From assembly GCA_937879855.1 (NCBI GenBank), contig CALFMO010000043.1, positions 223,702 through 287,701 of the forward strand: a stretch of DNA of 64,000 nt, written 5' to 3'. Under the pieces are notes generated by a model. The model saw only the letters and a program-made list of their open reading frames with translations. It did not search any database and was not told the DNA's origin. Shown here in pieces: positions 7,173 to 15,472 of the stretch (position 1 is the stretch's first letter; every line of letters starts with the position of its first letter). Origin of the DNA: an uncultured Acidobacteriaceae bacterium. Lineage in GTDB: Bacteria; Acidobacteriota; Terriglobia; Terriglobales; Acidobacteriaceae. The position numbers and the translations under genes are program-made.

Positions 7173-9200
7173 TCAGGCCAGATGCACAGCCGTAATCAGC
7201 ATATCGATGAGTTTGATGCCCACGAAGGGCGCGATCAATCCTCCTACTCCATAGATAAATAAATTGCGGCGAAGCAGGGCTTCGGCATTCATAGCGCGAT
7301 ATTTCACGCCTCGTAGCGCCAGCGGAATCAGCGCGATGATAATCAGCGCGTTGAAGATGACCGCCGACAAGACCGCCGACTGCGGCGTTTTGAGATGCAT
7401 GATGTTCAGCGCGTTGAGCACCGGAAAGGTCACAGCGAACATCGCGGGAATGATGGCGAAATATTTGGCCACGTCGTTGGCGATGGAAAACGTGGTGAGA
7501 GCGCCGCGCGTCATGAGTAACTGCTTGCCGATTTCCACTACCTCGATCAGCTTGGTGGGATTGGAATCCAGATCAACCATGTTGCCCGCTTCTTTGGCAG
7601 CCTGCGTGCCCGTGTTCATGGCGACGCCTACGTCGGCCTGCGCCAGCGCTGGAGCATCGTTAGTACCGTCGCCGGTCATGGCAACGAGTTTGCCCCCGGC
7701 CTGCTCGTTGCGGATGAGCTTCAACTTGTCTTCGGGAGTAGCTTGCGCGAGAAAGTCGTCAACGCCGGCCTCGCGCGCAATGGCGGCCGCGGTCAGTGGA
7801 TTGTCACCGGTGATCATCACCGTGCGAATTCCCATGGCGCGCAACTGCGCGAAGCGGTCGCGAATGCCACCCTTGACCACATCCTTGAGGTGAATCACGC
7901 CCATAGCGCGGCGATTCTCTGAGACCACCAGCGGCGTTCCACCAGAAGACGCGATCCGTTCCACGGAAGCCCGTACTTCCTGGGGCATGGCGCCATTATT
8001 CTGTTCAAGATAATGCGCGATGGATTCGGCAGCGCCTTTGCGGACCTGACGGCCATCCAGATTGACTCCAGACATGCGAGTCTGTGCCGTGAAGGGGATG
8101 AATTCTGCTTCGTGGGTGGCAAACTCGCGGCCGCGAAGTTTGTACTTTTCTTTGGCGAGCACAACGATGGAGCGGCCTTCCGGAGTTTCGTCGGCCAACG
8201 AAGAGAGTTGCGCGGCATCGGCCATCTCAGCCTCGCTCACTCCGGGAGCTGGCAGAAACTCCGTAGCTTGCCGGTTGCCGAAAGTGATCGTGCCCGTCTT
8301 GTCGAGAAGCAGCGTGTTCACATCTCCCGCCGCCTCCACCGCGCGTCCCGACATAGCGAGCACATTGTGTTGGACCAGTCGGTCCATACCAGCGATACCG
8401 ATAGCCGACAGCAGGCCGCCGATCGTGGTGGGAATCAGGCAAACCAGCAGAGATACAAGGACGAAGACGGTCTGTGGCGATCCTGAATAAATCGCAAACG
8501 GCTGCAACGTGACCACTGCGAGCAAGAAAATAATCGTGAGCCCAGCCAGCAGAATGTTGAGAGCGATTTCGTTGGGCGTCTTTTGGCGGGCCGCTCCTTC
8601 CACCAGCGCGATCATGCGATCGAGAAAAGTCTCGCCCGGGTTGGACGTGATCTTGACGGTGATGTGGTCGCTCAGGACGCGAGTGCCGCCAGTAACGGCC
8701 GACCGATCTCCGCCGGCTTCGCGAATTACTGGCGCAGACTCGCCGGTGATAGCGGATTCGTCGACGGATGCTACGCCGTCGATAATCTCTCCGTCACCGG
8801 GAATAAGTTCTCCGGCAGAAACGGAGACCAGATCTCCGGCGCGCAGCTTCGCACTGGGAATTTCTTCGATCTTGCCATTGGAGATCATGCGCTTCGCGAT
8901 CGTTTCCGATCGGGCCCGCCGCAACGTTTCCGCCTTCGCCTTGCCGCGGCCTTCTGCCATGGCTTCGGCGAAATTGGCAAACAACACCGTGAACCACAAC
9001 CACAGCGTGATCTGCAGGTTGAAGCCGAAGTCCTCTTGCGGATGCAGAATCAAAAGCACCGTCGTGATCACACTGCCAATTTCGACCACGAACATGACGG
9101 GATTCCCCATCATATTGCGCGGGTTCAGCTTCAGCAGCGAACTCCAGGCGGCGCTGCGAACGAGCTTTACATCCCAAACGGATTTGCGATGACTGGCCAT
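7173..9200 (-). CDS. kdpB: Potassium-transporting P-type ATPase subunit B
   Basis: Catalytic P-type ATPase subunit of KdpFABC, coupling ATP hydrolysis to potassium import. Visible motifs are the actuator loop TGES at residues 152-155, the phosphorylation site D300 in DKTGT, the nucleotide-binding domain and the hinge motif GDGTNDAPALAQADVG. In E. coli the serine of TGES is a site of inhibitory phosphorylation and is conserved here (S155). Length (675) fits. It starts 6 bp after kdpA and is followed closely by kdpC, so the three are co-transcribed. Confidence 0.98.
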   Translation of the reverse strand: MASHRKSVWDVKLVRSAAWSSLLKLNPRNMMGNPVMFVVEIGSVITTVLLILHPQEDFGFNLQITLWLWFTVLFANFAEAMAEGRGKAKAETLRRARSETIAKRMISNGKIEEIPSAKLRAGDLVSVSAGELIPGDGEIIDGVASVDESAITGESAPVIREAGGDRSAVTGGTRVLSDHITVKITSNPGETFLDRMIALVEGAARQKTPNEIALNILLAGLTIIFLLAVVTLQPFAIYSGSPQTVFVLVSLLVCLIPTTIGGLLSAIGIAGMDRLVQHNVLAMSGRAVEAAGDVNTLLLDKTGTITFGNRQATEFLPAPGVSEAEMADAAQLSSLADETPEGRSIVVLAKEKYKLRGREFATHEAEFIPFTAQTRMSGVNLDGRQVRKGAAESIAHYLEQNNGAMPQEVRASVERIASSGGTPLVVSENRRAMGVIHLKDVVKGGIRDRFAQLRAMGIRTVMITGDNPLTAAAIAREAGVDDFLAQATPEDKLKLIRNEQAGGKLVAMTGDGTNDAPALAQADVGVAMNTGTQAAKEAGNMVDLDSNPTKLIEVVEIGKQLLMTRGALTTFSIANDVAKYFAIIPAMFAVTFPVLNALNIMHLKTPQSAVLSAVIFNALIIIALIPLALRGVKYRAMNAEALLRRNLFIYGVGGLIAPFVGIKLIDMLITAVHLA

Positions 9201-9206
9201 AGGTTT

Positions 9207-11009
9207 TTAGAAAGTCTTTCCAATCTGCATCAGAAGGTGTTCAAGAATCGGCCCCAGGCTAAGAGCAGGAAAGAACGTGAGTGCGCCTAGAATCAGAATG
9301 ACGCTGATCAGTAGCAACGTGAACAGCGGCGTTGTGACTGGAAACGTACCCAGCGACGGCGGCACATATTTTTTCTGTGCAAGATTGCCGGCGATAGCCA
9401 GCATTGGAATGATCATGAAAAAGCGGCCCACCAGCGTAGTGATTCCTGTCGCACCGTCGTACCAGGGCGTGTTGACCGTGAGTCCTGCGAAGGCGGAACC
9501 GTTGTTTCCAGCCGAGGATGTAAAGGCGTACAGAATCTGGCTGAGGCCGTGCGGACCGGGATTGGAAATGCCTGCGGTTCCGAAGCCCTTGACCACAGAG
9601 ATTCCAGTTAGCGTGAGAATGATCAGCGGAAAAACCAGCGAGACCAGCATGGCCATCTTGACGTCGTAGGCTTCGATCTTTTTGCCCAAGTATTCCGGCG
9701 TGCGGCCGACCATGAGGCCAGCGATAAACACGGCAAGCACGATGTAGACCAGAATGCCGTACATGCCCGAGCCGACTCCGCCAAAAATAACTTCGCTCAG
9801 CATGATGTTGACGAGCGGCACCATTCCACCCAGCGGCGTGAAGGAATCATGCCAGCCGTTAATTGCGCCGCAACTCGCATCGGTGGTCACCGTGGCAAAC
9901 AAAGCGGAGTTGGCGATTCCGAAACGCGTCTCCTTGCCTTCCATATTGCCGCCCGGTTGAGCGATCGAGGCGTGTTGAGCGATAGTCGGGGGATAGAGCG
10001 GATTGCCTTTCGCCTCGGCCCAGTACGCAACCGTTACGCCAGCGAGAAAGAGAAGCGCCATTGCAGACCATACAGCCCATCCATGCGCGGCAGATCCAGT
10101 CATGCGTCCGAGCGTGTAGGTGAGTCCGGAGCCGATGGCGAAGATGCAAAACAGTTCAAAAAGATTTGTGATCGGCGTGGGGTTCTCAAACGGGTGTGCA
10201 CTATTCGCATTGAAGAATCCGCCTCCATTCGTGCCCCATTCCTTGATGATTTCCTGAGAAGCCACTGGACCCTGCGCTATGGTTTGCGTGGTGACAGTGT
10301 CCATCACAGGTTTGCCGCTGGCATCGACAACGGGTTTGCCATCACTGCCGACCCGTTGCACCTGTTGCGATTCGACCAACTTCACGGTGTCGTAAGGCTT
10401 AAGGTTCTGTACTACTCCCTGCGAAACCAGAAATAGGGATCCCACAATGCAAAATGGCAGCAGCACCCACAAGCAACACCGCACGAAGTCGACCCAGAAA
10501 TTTCCCAGGGTATTCATCTGCCGGCGGGCGATGCCGCGAATGAAAGCTATCGCTAACACGATTCCGGTCGCCGCCGAGGCGAAATTGTGAAACGCGAGAC
10601 CAGCCATTTGCGTGAAGTAGCTCATAGTGGTCTCGCCGGAATAGGCCTGCCAGTTAGTATTGGTGGTGAACGACGCAGCAGTGTTGAAAGCCAGGTGCTC
10701 AGGCGCCACTGCGCCAAGATGCTGCGGATTGAAGGGCAACACACCTTGTATGCGCTGGATCAGATAGAGGACGAGCATCGACACCGCGCTGAACAGCAGC
10801 ATGGTGATCGCGTACTCAGTCCAACGCATCTCGTGCGCCTCATCCACGCCAGTCACGCGATAAAGCAATCGCTCGATGGGCCGCAGGACCGGATCGAGGA
10901 AAGTACGCTCGCGATTGAAGACGCGCGTCATGAAAACGCCGAGCGGCTTCGTGACCAGAAAGATCAATCCCAAAAATACGACGATTTGCAGCCAGCCGTT
11001 GATCGTCAT
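9207..11009 (-). CDS. kdpA: Potassium-transporting ATPase subunit A
   Basis: Channel-like potassium-binding subunit of KdpFABC, related to the SKT/Trk superfamily. It has about ten membrane helices and selectivity-filter segments such as TNTNWQAYSGE. At 600 residues it is longer than E. coli KdpA (557). Much of the excess is a hydrophilic loop around residues 205-245 rich in SDGKPVVDASGKPVMD, which lies outside the recognisable core. The ribosome binding site (GGAGAAG, 11018-11024 on the reverse strand) falls in a 15-bp tandem duplication of the kdpF tail. Confidence 0.98.
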   Translation of the reverse strand: MTINGWLQIVVFLGLIFLVTKPLGVFMTRVFNRERTFLDPVLRPIERLLYRVTGVDEAHEMRWTEYAITMLLFSAVSMLVLYLIQRIQGVLPFNPQHLGAVAPEHLAFNTAASFTTNTNWQAYSGETTMSYFTQMAGLAFHNFASAATGIVLAIAFIRGIARRQMNTLGNFWVDFVRCCLWVLLPFCIVGSLFLVSQGVVQNLKPYDTVKLVESQQVQRVGSDGKPVVDASGKPVMDTVTTQTIAQGPVASQEIIKEWGTNGGGFFNANSAHPFENPTPITNLFELFCIFAIGSGLTYTLGRMTGSAAHGWAVWSAMALLFLAGVTVAYWAEAKGNPLYPPTIAQHASIAQPGGNMEGKETRFGIANSALFATVTTDASCGAINGWHDSFTPLGGMVPLVNIMLSEVIFGGVGSGMYGILVYIVLAVFIAGLMVGRTPEYLGKKIEAYDVKMAMLVSLVFPLIILTLTGISVVKGFGTAGISNPGPHGLSQILYAFTSSAGNNGSAFAGLTVNTPWYDGATGITTLVGRFFMIIPMLAIAGNLAQKKYVPPSLGTFPVTTPLFTLLLISVILILGALTFFPALSLGPILEHLLMQIGKTF

Positions 11010-11038
11010 TTCAGAACTTCTCCATTCAGAACTTCTCC
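11010..11038. repeat. 15-bp tandem duplication at the kdpF/kdpA junction
   Basis: TTCAGAACTTCTCC occurs at 11010-11023 and again at 11025-11038. The copy nearest kdpF encodes its last codons and stop; the second copy is non-coding and supplies the GGAG ribosome binding site of kdpA on the reverse strand. Confidence 0.8.
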
Positions 11039-11115
11039 GGACGCAGCAGCGCGTAGAACAGGTACACAGTCACTAGCGCGCTGATAATGAGCATGATGAG
11101 AGACTGTATGTCCAT
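11026..11115 (-). CDS. kdpF: KdpF, small lipid-like subunit of the Kdp pump
   Basis: A 29-residue single-helix protein (MDIQSLIMLIISALVTVYLF, then YALLRPEKF) whose length, helix and LLRPEKF ending match KdpF, the stabilising subunit wedged in the KdpFABC complex. AGGAG lies a few bases before its ATG. It starts 9 bp after the 28-residue ORF and ends 16 bp before kdpA. Confidence 0.9.
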   Translation of the reverse strand: MDIQSLIMLIISALVTVYLFYALLRPEKF

Positions 11116-11124
11116 GACATCCTC

Positions 11125-11211
11125 CTACTTCATGCGATCGCAAAAACGCACATACGCAATCGAAGCGGCGAAAAATGCGATCGTGACAGCGATCCAAAGA
11201 ACGTCCTGCAT
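11125..11211 (-). CDS. 28-residue membrane micro-ORF in the kdp operon
   Basis: MQDVLWIAVTIAFFAASIAY then VRFCDRMK: one membrane helix with a short basic tail. GAGGAG lies 7 nt before the ATG and kdpF follows 9 bp later, so co-translation with the pump is likely. I believe similar tiny ORFs ending in CDRL/CDRM accompany kdp genes in several bacteria, but I know no function. It could be an extra pump subunit or regulator. Confidence 0.65.
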   Translation of the reverse strand: MQDVLWIAVTIAFFAASIAYVRFCDRMK

Positions 11212-11254
11212 GGTTAATCTCCTCGACCGATTTCGTTAAGTTGCGCCGCTAGCA

Positions 11255-11473
11255 TCAAAGCGCTATTCGCTCTCTGCCTCTGTCTGGGACGCTTCGGGCT
11301 TGAGCGAAAGACTTCATTTCTATAAGTTCGCCAGGCTGCCGGACTGGGTTAAATCTCGCAAAGTGAATCACTGTGTGAGACGGCTCGCTTCTTGCCTCTT
11401 TCACCAGAGCTAGCAGGACGCGCAATAAAAATGTGACCGCTCCGACACACAGTATTGCGAGCGCAACTTTCAT
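11255..11473 (-). CDS. 72-residue single-span protein heading the kdp operon
   Basis: Begins MKVALAILCVGAVTFLLRVL, an N-terminal membrane helix, followed by a hydrophilic tail of about 50 residues. The start at 11473 is the first position that puts the helix at the N-terminus. It is the first gene after the upstream KdpE-type operator (11531-11570) and precedes the 28-residue ORF by 43 bp. No known family recognised. Location suggests a role in Kdp assembly or regulation. Confidence 0.55.
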   Translation of the reverse strand: MKVALAILCVGAVTFLLRVLLALVKEARSEPSHTVIHFARFNPVRQPGELIEMKSFAQARSVPDRGRERIAL

Positions 11474-11530
11474 AACTTCACCGGCACACCTGCCACTCGA
11501 GACTCGCAAAGCCTATTGGACAACCCCGCG

Positions 11531-11570
11531 CGTAAAAAGGGGGTCAAGACTTCATAAAGAATTCGTAAAG
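11531..11570 (-). promoter_or_regulatory. Candidate KdpE operator and promoter of the kdp structural operon
   Basis: Read leftward, three half-sites TTTACG, TTTATG and TTTACG start at offsets 0, 11 and 33 (reverse-strand 11570 downward), all on one face of the helix. The E. coli KdpE site, as I recall it, is TTTATA-N5-TTTACA, the same 11-bp direct repeat. A near-consensus -35 (TTGACC) overlaps the array; the -10 is poor, as expected for an activated promoter. The site lies about 58-97 bp before the 72-residue ORF. Confidence 0.6.
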
Positions 11571-11626
11571 GAAGTCATGCGACTCTTTTCGCAGTCCAAC
11601 GGAAAAACCGCGCTTAGCCCGATTAT

Positions 11627-11884
11627 TCAGGAACCCCACTCCGCTTTGCCGGGTTCCGCGTAATATTTTCGGCTCTGCTTGCATTCCACGGGCGTTGTCG
11701 CCAACTCGATAAGCGCCAAACGAGCTGCTGCGACCATCAATTTGCGTTCGCTTTGCGAAGCTCGGTCCCAGGAAAAAGATTCTTCCCGGTTGCCGTGACC
11801 GCTGCCGTCGGGCGACAAGGCTGCGTGATAGTGATAGAAAACCTTTGCCAGTTGTTCTGCAGACACATCTTGAATCGTCGACAT
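11627..11884 (-). CDS. 85-residue hypothetical soluble protein
   Basis: A small soluble protein (MSTIQDVSAEQLAKVFYHYH...) with amphipathic helical segments and no membrane span. It follows the 38-residue membrane ORF by 7 bp and so forms a two-gene unit behind the second KdpE-type operator. AAAGG lies about 14 nt upstream, partly within the preceding ORF. No family recognised. Confidence 0.5.
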   Translation of the reverse strand: MSTIQDVSAEQLAKVFYHYHAALSPDGSGHGNREESFSWDRASQSERKLMVAAARLALIELATTPVECKQSRKYYAEPGKAEWGS

Positions 11885-11891
11885 ACGTTCA

Positions 11892-12008
11892 TTAGCCTTT
11901 CTGCGGTTCGGCGAATTGCTTCAGTGGAAGGTGATCGGTCGGGTAAGTGGAGGCTGCGCCTTCCCGCTTCCACAGTCCGATCAAGAATCCCAATATCAAT
12001 AGAAACAT
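11892..12008 (-). CDS. 38-residue membrane micro-ORF downstream of kdpE
   Basis: MFLLILGFLIGLWKREGAAS then TYPTDHLPLKQFAEPQKG: one membrane helix followed by a hydrophilic tail. It begins 142 bp after the kdpE stop and 64 bp after the second operator, and is followed by the 85-residue ORF. No strong ribosome binding site is visible, so support is position, frame and the helix-plus-tail pattern. Confidence 0.45.
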   Translation of the reverse strand: MFLLILGFLIGLWKREGAASTYPTDHLPLKQFAEPQKG

Positions 12009-12071
12009 GGTTCATTCGCGGGCAGGACGAGTGCTAGTCCTTTCCGCTCTGAAGGATTTGATGATAAGGGG

Positions 12072-12110
12072 CGTAAAGATTGAATAAGTAGTTCGTAGAT
12101 TGTTCGTAAG
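12072..12110 (-). promoter_or_regulatory. Second candidate KdpE operator and promoter
   Basis: Leftward half-sites CTTACG, TCTACG and TTTACG have their TACG cores at offsets 0, 11 and 33, identical to the operator at 11531-11570. A good -10 (TATCAT) follows within 6 bp of the third half-site, without a consensus -35. The site lies between the kdpE stop and the 38-residue ORF. Confidence 0.6.
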
Positions 12111-12150
12111 AAGGTCGGCTCGGCTATTTTGGTATGCGCCGGCGAATGCC

Positions 12151-12843
12151 TCATTCCCCGGGCTCAAAGCGATAGCCGACCCAGGGTTCGGTGACGATGT
12201 AGCGGTGCGAAGAGGCGTCAGGCTCAAGTTTCTTGCGCAACTGTCCCACGAACACGCGGAGATATTCCACCTGCTCGGTGCTCTGCCCGCCCCAAATTGC
12301 GCCCAGCAAAGTGCGGTGATTGACGACCTTGCCCGGACGGCGCGCCAGGAAGACGAGCAGATCGAATTCTTTCGGAGTGAGACGCACCTCGTTGTTGCGG
12401 ACGGTGACTTTGTGAGCAGCGGTGTCGATGCGAAAATCTCCGATCTGGATTACCGGGTCTGCTTCGCTCTCCGTCGGAACGCGGCGCAGATTCGCCCGCA
12501 CCCGCGCCAGCAGCTCGTTCATGCCGAACGGCTTGGTAACGTAGTCGTCGGCGCCGGCATCGAGGGCTTCCACTTTCTGCTGTTCCTTGTCGCGAACCGA
12601 CAGAACGAGAATGGGTACCTGAGAATTTGCGCGAACCGTGCGGCACAGTTGAATGCCATCGATCGATGGCATCGACAGATCGGTGATGATCAGGCTGGGC
12701 GACCAGTCCTTCATAATTTCCAGCGCCATCTCACCGCTGTTGGCGACGCGGATGTCATAGCCTTGCGCCGAAAGACTCGTGCGCAACACGCGTGTGATCT
12801 GCGCTTCGTCGTCCACTACCAGGATGTGCGGCCGGTCCGCCAT
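12151..12843 (-). CDS. kdpE: OmpR/PhoB-family response regulator KdpE
   Basis: DNA-binding response regulator for potassium limitation. Receiver domain (1-118) has the acidic pair D11-D12, phospho-acceptor D55 in LIITDLSMP, S82 and K104 in TKPF. A winged-helix output domain (about 130-225) contains the RRPGKVVNHRTLL segment typical of KdpE. Its ATG overlaps the stop of the KdpD N-terminal gene by one base (TGATG). Expected to act on the two direct-repeat operators downstream. Confidence 0.92.
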   Translation of the reverse strand: MADRPHILVVDDEAQITRVLRTSLSAQGYDIRVANSGEMALEIMKDWSPSLIITDLSMPSIDGIQLCRTVRANSQVPILVLSVRDKEQQKVEALDAGADDYVTKPFGMNELLARVRANLRRVPTESEADPVIQIGDFRIDTAAHKVTVRNNEVRLTPKEFDLLVFLARRPGKVVNHRTLLGAIWGGQSTEQVEYLRVFVGQLRKKLEPDASSHRYIVTEPWVGYRFEPGE

Positions 12844-13973
12844 CAGCGAGCCTCCTGCGTAACAATGTGAACATCGACCGAGGGCGAGTCACGAAGAAAG
12901 CGCTGGATGGCCGATAGATATAAGTATCGCTGCCAGCCAGTGCGTGCGGATCGGCCAAAGATTACCTGAGTGATGTGATGCTCACGCACCAGTTGGGCGA
13001 GACCCTCGGCAATGCTGCTGCCCGAAGCGCGAACGACGTGTGCGCCGAGATTGTCAGCGAAGCGAATGTTTTCCGCCAGCGTTTTTTGATCGTCCGGCCT
13101 CGTATCGCGGCCGACATCGATGTAAAAAACATAGAACTCGCCGCCCATGGCGCGGGCCATGCGCGACCCCCGGGCGATGAGATACTGCGCCGCGGGGTTC
13201 GAACTGACGCAGACCGCAATGCGCTCCCGTACAGTGTGCGCCGGCTGAGTCCCGTCCTTTTCCAGAAAAGCATCCAGACTGCGGTCGACGACACCGGTAA
13301 CTTGGCGCAGCGCCAGCTCGCGCAAAGCGATCAGGTTGCCCGGCCGAAAGAAATGCGAGAGAGCACGCTGGGCGCGGTCTACGGGGTAGATGTCGCCGCG
13401 CTGCATGCGTTTTTGCAAAGCCTGGGGCGTAAGATCGGCGAGGACGATTTCGTCCACCCGCTGCATCACCCAATCCGGAACCGTCTCTCGAACCTGCACG
13501 CCTGTGATTTGCTGCACCGTCGGGCCGACACTCTCTACGTGCTGCACGTTCATGGTTGATAGCACATCGATCTTCGCATCCAGCAGTTCCATCACGTCTT
13601 CGTAGCGTTTGGCGTGTTTGCTGCCCTCGATATTGGTGTGGGCAAGTTCATCGACCACAACCACCGCCGGCTTGCGCGCCAGAATCGCGTCCACGTCCAT
13701 CTCTTCAAACGTCGTGCCTTTGTATTCCAGTTTGCGAGGCGGGATGCGATCAAGTTTCGCGGCCAGTTCGGCAGTTGCTTTGCGGCCATGACTTTCCACC
13801 ACGCCCACGACCACGTCTTCTCCGCGACTGGCGCGGCGGATGGCCTCGCTGAGCATGTTGTAGGTCTTACCCACTCCGGGCGCGTAGCCGAGAAAAAGTT
13901 TGAAAATTCCGCGGGGCTTCTCCGGCGAAACTTCATTCAGCCACTGCTCGGGCGTCTTGGTCATCGCAGTCAT
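12843..13973 (-). CDS. kdpD: KdpD N-terminal sensor domains as a separate protein
   Basis: Contains the KdpD domain with Walker A motif GYAPGVGKT, the segment VVDELAHTNIEG and a universal-stress-protein-like domain (IAVCVSSNPAAQYLIARGS ... IFGRSARTG). It then ends; there are no membrane helices and no kinase, whereas E. coli KdpD continues for about 500 residues. The missing half is encoded by the divergent gene at 14021. Start is uncertain: ATGs at 13979, 13973 and 13964 all precede KTPEQW; I chose 13973. Likely a cytosolic regulator that docks on the membrane half. Confidence 0.9.
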   Translation of the reverse strand: MTAMTKTPEQWLNEVSPEKPRGIFKLFLGYAPGVGKTYNMLSEAIRRASRGEDVVVGVVESHGRKATAELAAKLDRIPPRKLEYKGTTFEEMDVDAILARKPAVVVVDELAHTNIEGSKHAKRYEDVMELLDAKIDVLSTMNVQHVESVGPTVQQITGVQVRETVPDWVMQRVDEIVLADLTPQALQKRMQRGDIYPVDRAQRALSHFFRPGNLIALRELALRQVTGVVDRSLDAFLEKDGTQPAHTVRERIAVCVSSNPAAQYLIARGSRMARAMGGEFYVFYIDVGRDTRPDDQKTLAENIRFADNLGAHVVRASGSSIAEGLAQLVREHHITQVIFGRSARTGWQRYLYLSAIQRFLRDSPSVDVHIVTQEAR

Positions 13974-14020
13974 TCTCATTCGCCGCGTTGAAATTGTCAC
14001 GTCCATCGTACAATGCGGAG

Positions 14021-15472
14021 GTGAAAACCGCGGCCAAGGACGTCCGCACGCAAGCACTGCGCTATGTAGTCGTAGTGGCCGGCATCGGCGCGATCACTTT
14101 CGTTGATTTCAAGCTGAAGGTGAATCACACTACTGTCGCGTTGATGTTTTTAGTGATGGTGCTGTTGACCTCGGCCTACTGGGGCCTGCGCTACGCAGTG
14201 GTGATGGCAGTCGTAGCTACCGCGGCCTTCAATTTCTTTTTTCTACCCCCGATCGGAACGTTCACCATCGCTGATCCTCAGAATTGGGTGGCATTGTTCG
14301 CCTTTCTGGTCACAGCGCTAGTTGCCAGCAATCTCGCGGAACGCGCACGCAGTGAGGCTGAAGGAGCAAAACAGCGCCGGCGCGAAGTGGAGCGGCTTTT
14401 CAGTCTCAGCCAGCGACTGCTGGCGTCGGAGAACGTCCTTGAACTGCTGAATGCTCTTCCCCTCTACATACAAGAGACGTTTTCCGTCGGCAGTGTCGCT
14501 GTCATGGCCGCCGAACATCCCACCATCTACCGCTCTGTGCTCGATGCCAAATTCGAAGAAACCGTGCTGCGCTCCACACTTTTGCGCGGCGAGCCCATCA
14601 CGCAAGGCGGCGTTTCGTACGTCCCATTGCGCCTCGGAATGCGCACCGTAGGCGCCTTAGCCGTGACCGGAGATGCTCTTTCCCGAGAGACTCTCGATGC
14701 CCTGGCCAGCCTCGCTGGGCTGGCGATCGAACGCGCCCGCGCTCTGGAAGCCCTCAGCAAGAACCGCGCCGAGCAGGAACATGAACGCCTGCGGAATGCG
14801 CTGCTCGACTCTGTCACCCATGAATTCCGCACACCTCTCACATCCATCAAAGCCAGCGTGACCACGTTATTGTCGGGCGCCGGTCTCGAAGAACAAGGCA
14901 GACGCGAATTGCTGACGGTCATCGACGAAGAAACTGATCGCCTGAACCGCCTGGTAGGCGAGGCTTCGGAGATGGCCCAACTTGATGCGGGAATGTTCAA
15001 ACTCGATCTGCAGCCTCACGCAATCGGAGAGGCGCTCGAACTCGCCCTGCAGGATGCAAAGGCCACGCTCGACAATCATCCTGTTGAGGTGATGCTCGCC
15101 GCTGACTTACCTACGGCGCGCATGGATTTGGCGCGCATTCGTGAAGTGCTGATGCACCTGCTCGAAAATGCCGGCAAATATTCCGACCCCGGAGTTCCGA
15201 TTAAGGTGACCAGCGAAGTAAAGGGCGACCGCCTGGTGACCAGTGTCGCCGACCGCGGTCCGGGCATCGATTCGTTCGAGCAATCGCTGATTTTCGAAAA
15301 ATTTTATCGCGGCCAACACCAGCGTTACACGGCACCCGGCACCGGCATGGGCCTGGCCATCGCGAAAGTAATCGTTGAGGCGCACGGCGGCTCGATTGGT
15401 GTGGTTAGCCAGTTAGGAAGCGGCTCGGTATTCTCTTTCAGCCTGCCTCTGGAAAAGACGCCCCGGCTGTAA
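14021..15472 (+). CDS. kdpD: KdpD C-terminal half: membrane, GAF and histidine kinase
   Basis: Sensor kinase half of a split KdpD. Order of domains: four tightly packed membrane helices (DUF4118 type, about residues 15-105), a coiled-coil and GAF-like region (110-240), HisKA with H267 in HEFRTPL, then the HATPase domain with NAGKYSDPG and GTGMGLAIAK. It starts with GTG at 14021 (a TTG at 13988 is the alternative). TACAAT lies 6 nt before the GTG and no ribosome binding site is seen, so the mRNA may be leaderless. It diverges from the KdpD-N gene by 47 bp. Confidence 0.88.
   Translation: MKTAAKDVRTQALRYVVVVAGIGAITFVDFKLKVNHTTVALMFLVMVLLTSAYWGLRYAVVMAVVATAAFNFFFLPPIGTFTIADPQNWVALFAFLVTALVASNLAERARSEAEGAKQRRREVERLFSLSQRLLASENVLELLNALPLYIQETFSVGSVAVMAAEHPTIYRSVLDAKFEETVLRSTLLRGEPITQGGVSYVPLRLGMRTVGALAVTGDALSRETLDALASLAGLAIERARALEALSKNRAEQEHERLRNALLDSVTHEFRTPLTSIKASVTTLLSGAGLEEQGRRELLTVIDEETDRLNRLVGEASEMAQLDAGMFKLDLQPHAIGEALELALQDAKATLDNHPVEVMLAADLPTARMDLARIREVLMHLLENAGKYSDPGVPIKVTSEVKGDRLVTSVADRGPGIDSFEQSLIFEKFYRGQHQRYTAPGTGMGLAIAKVIVEAHGGSIGVVSQLGSGSVFSFSLPLEKTPRL

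Noticed and set aside
7264..9290. Several long forward ORFs
   Set aside because: Antisense to kdpB, whose P-type ATPase motifs are unambiguous.
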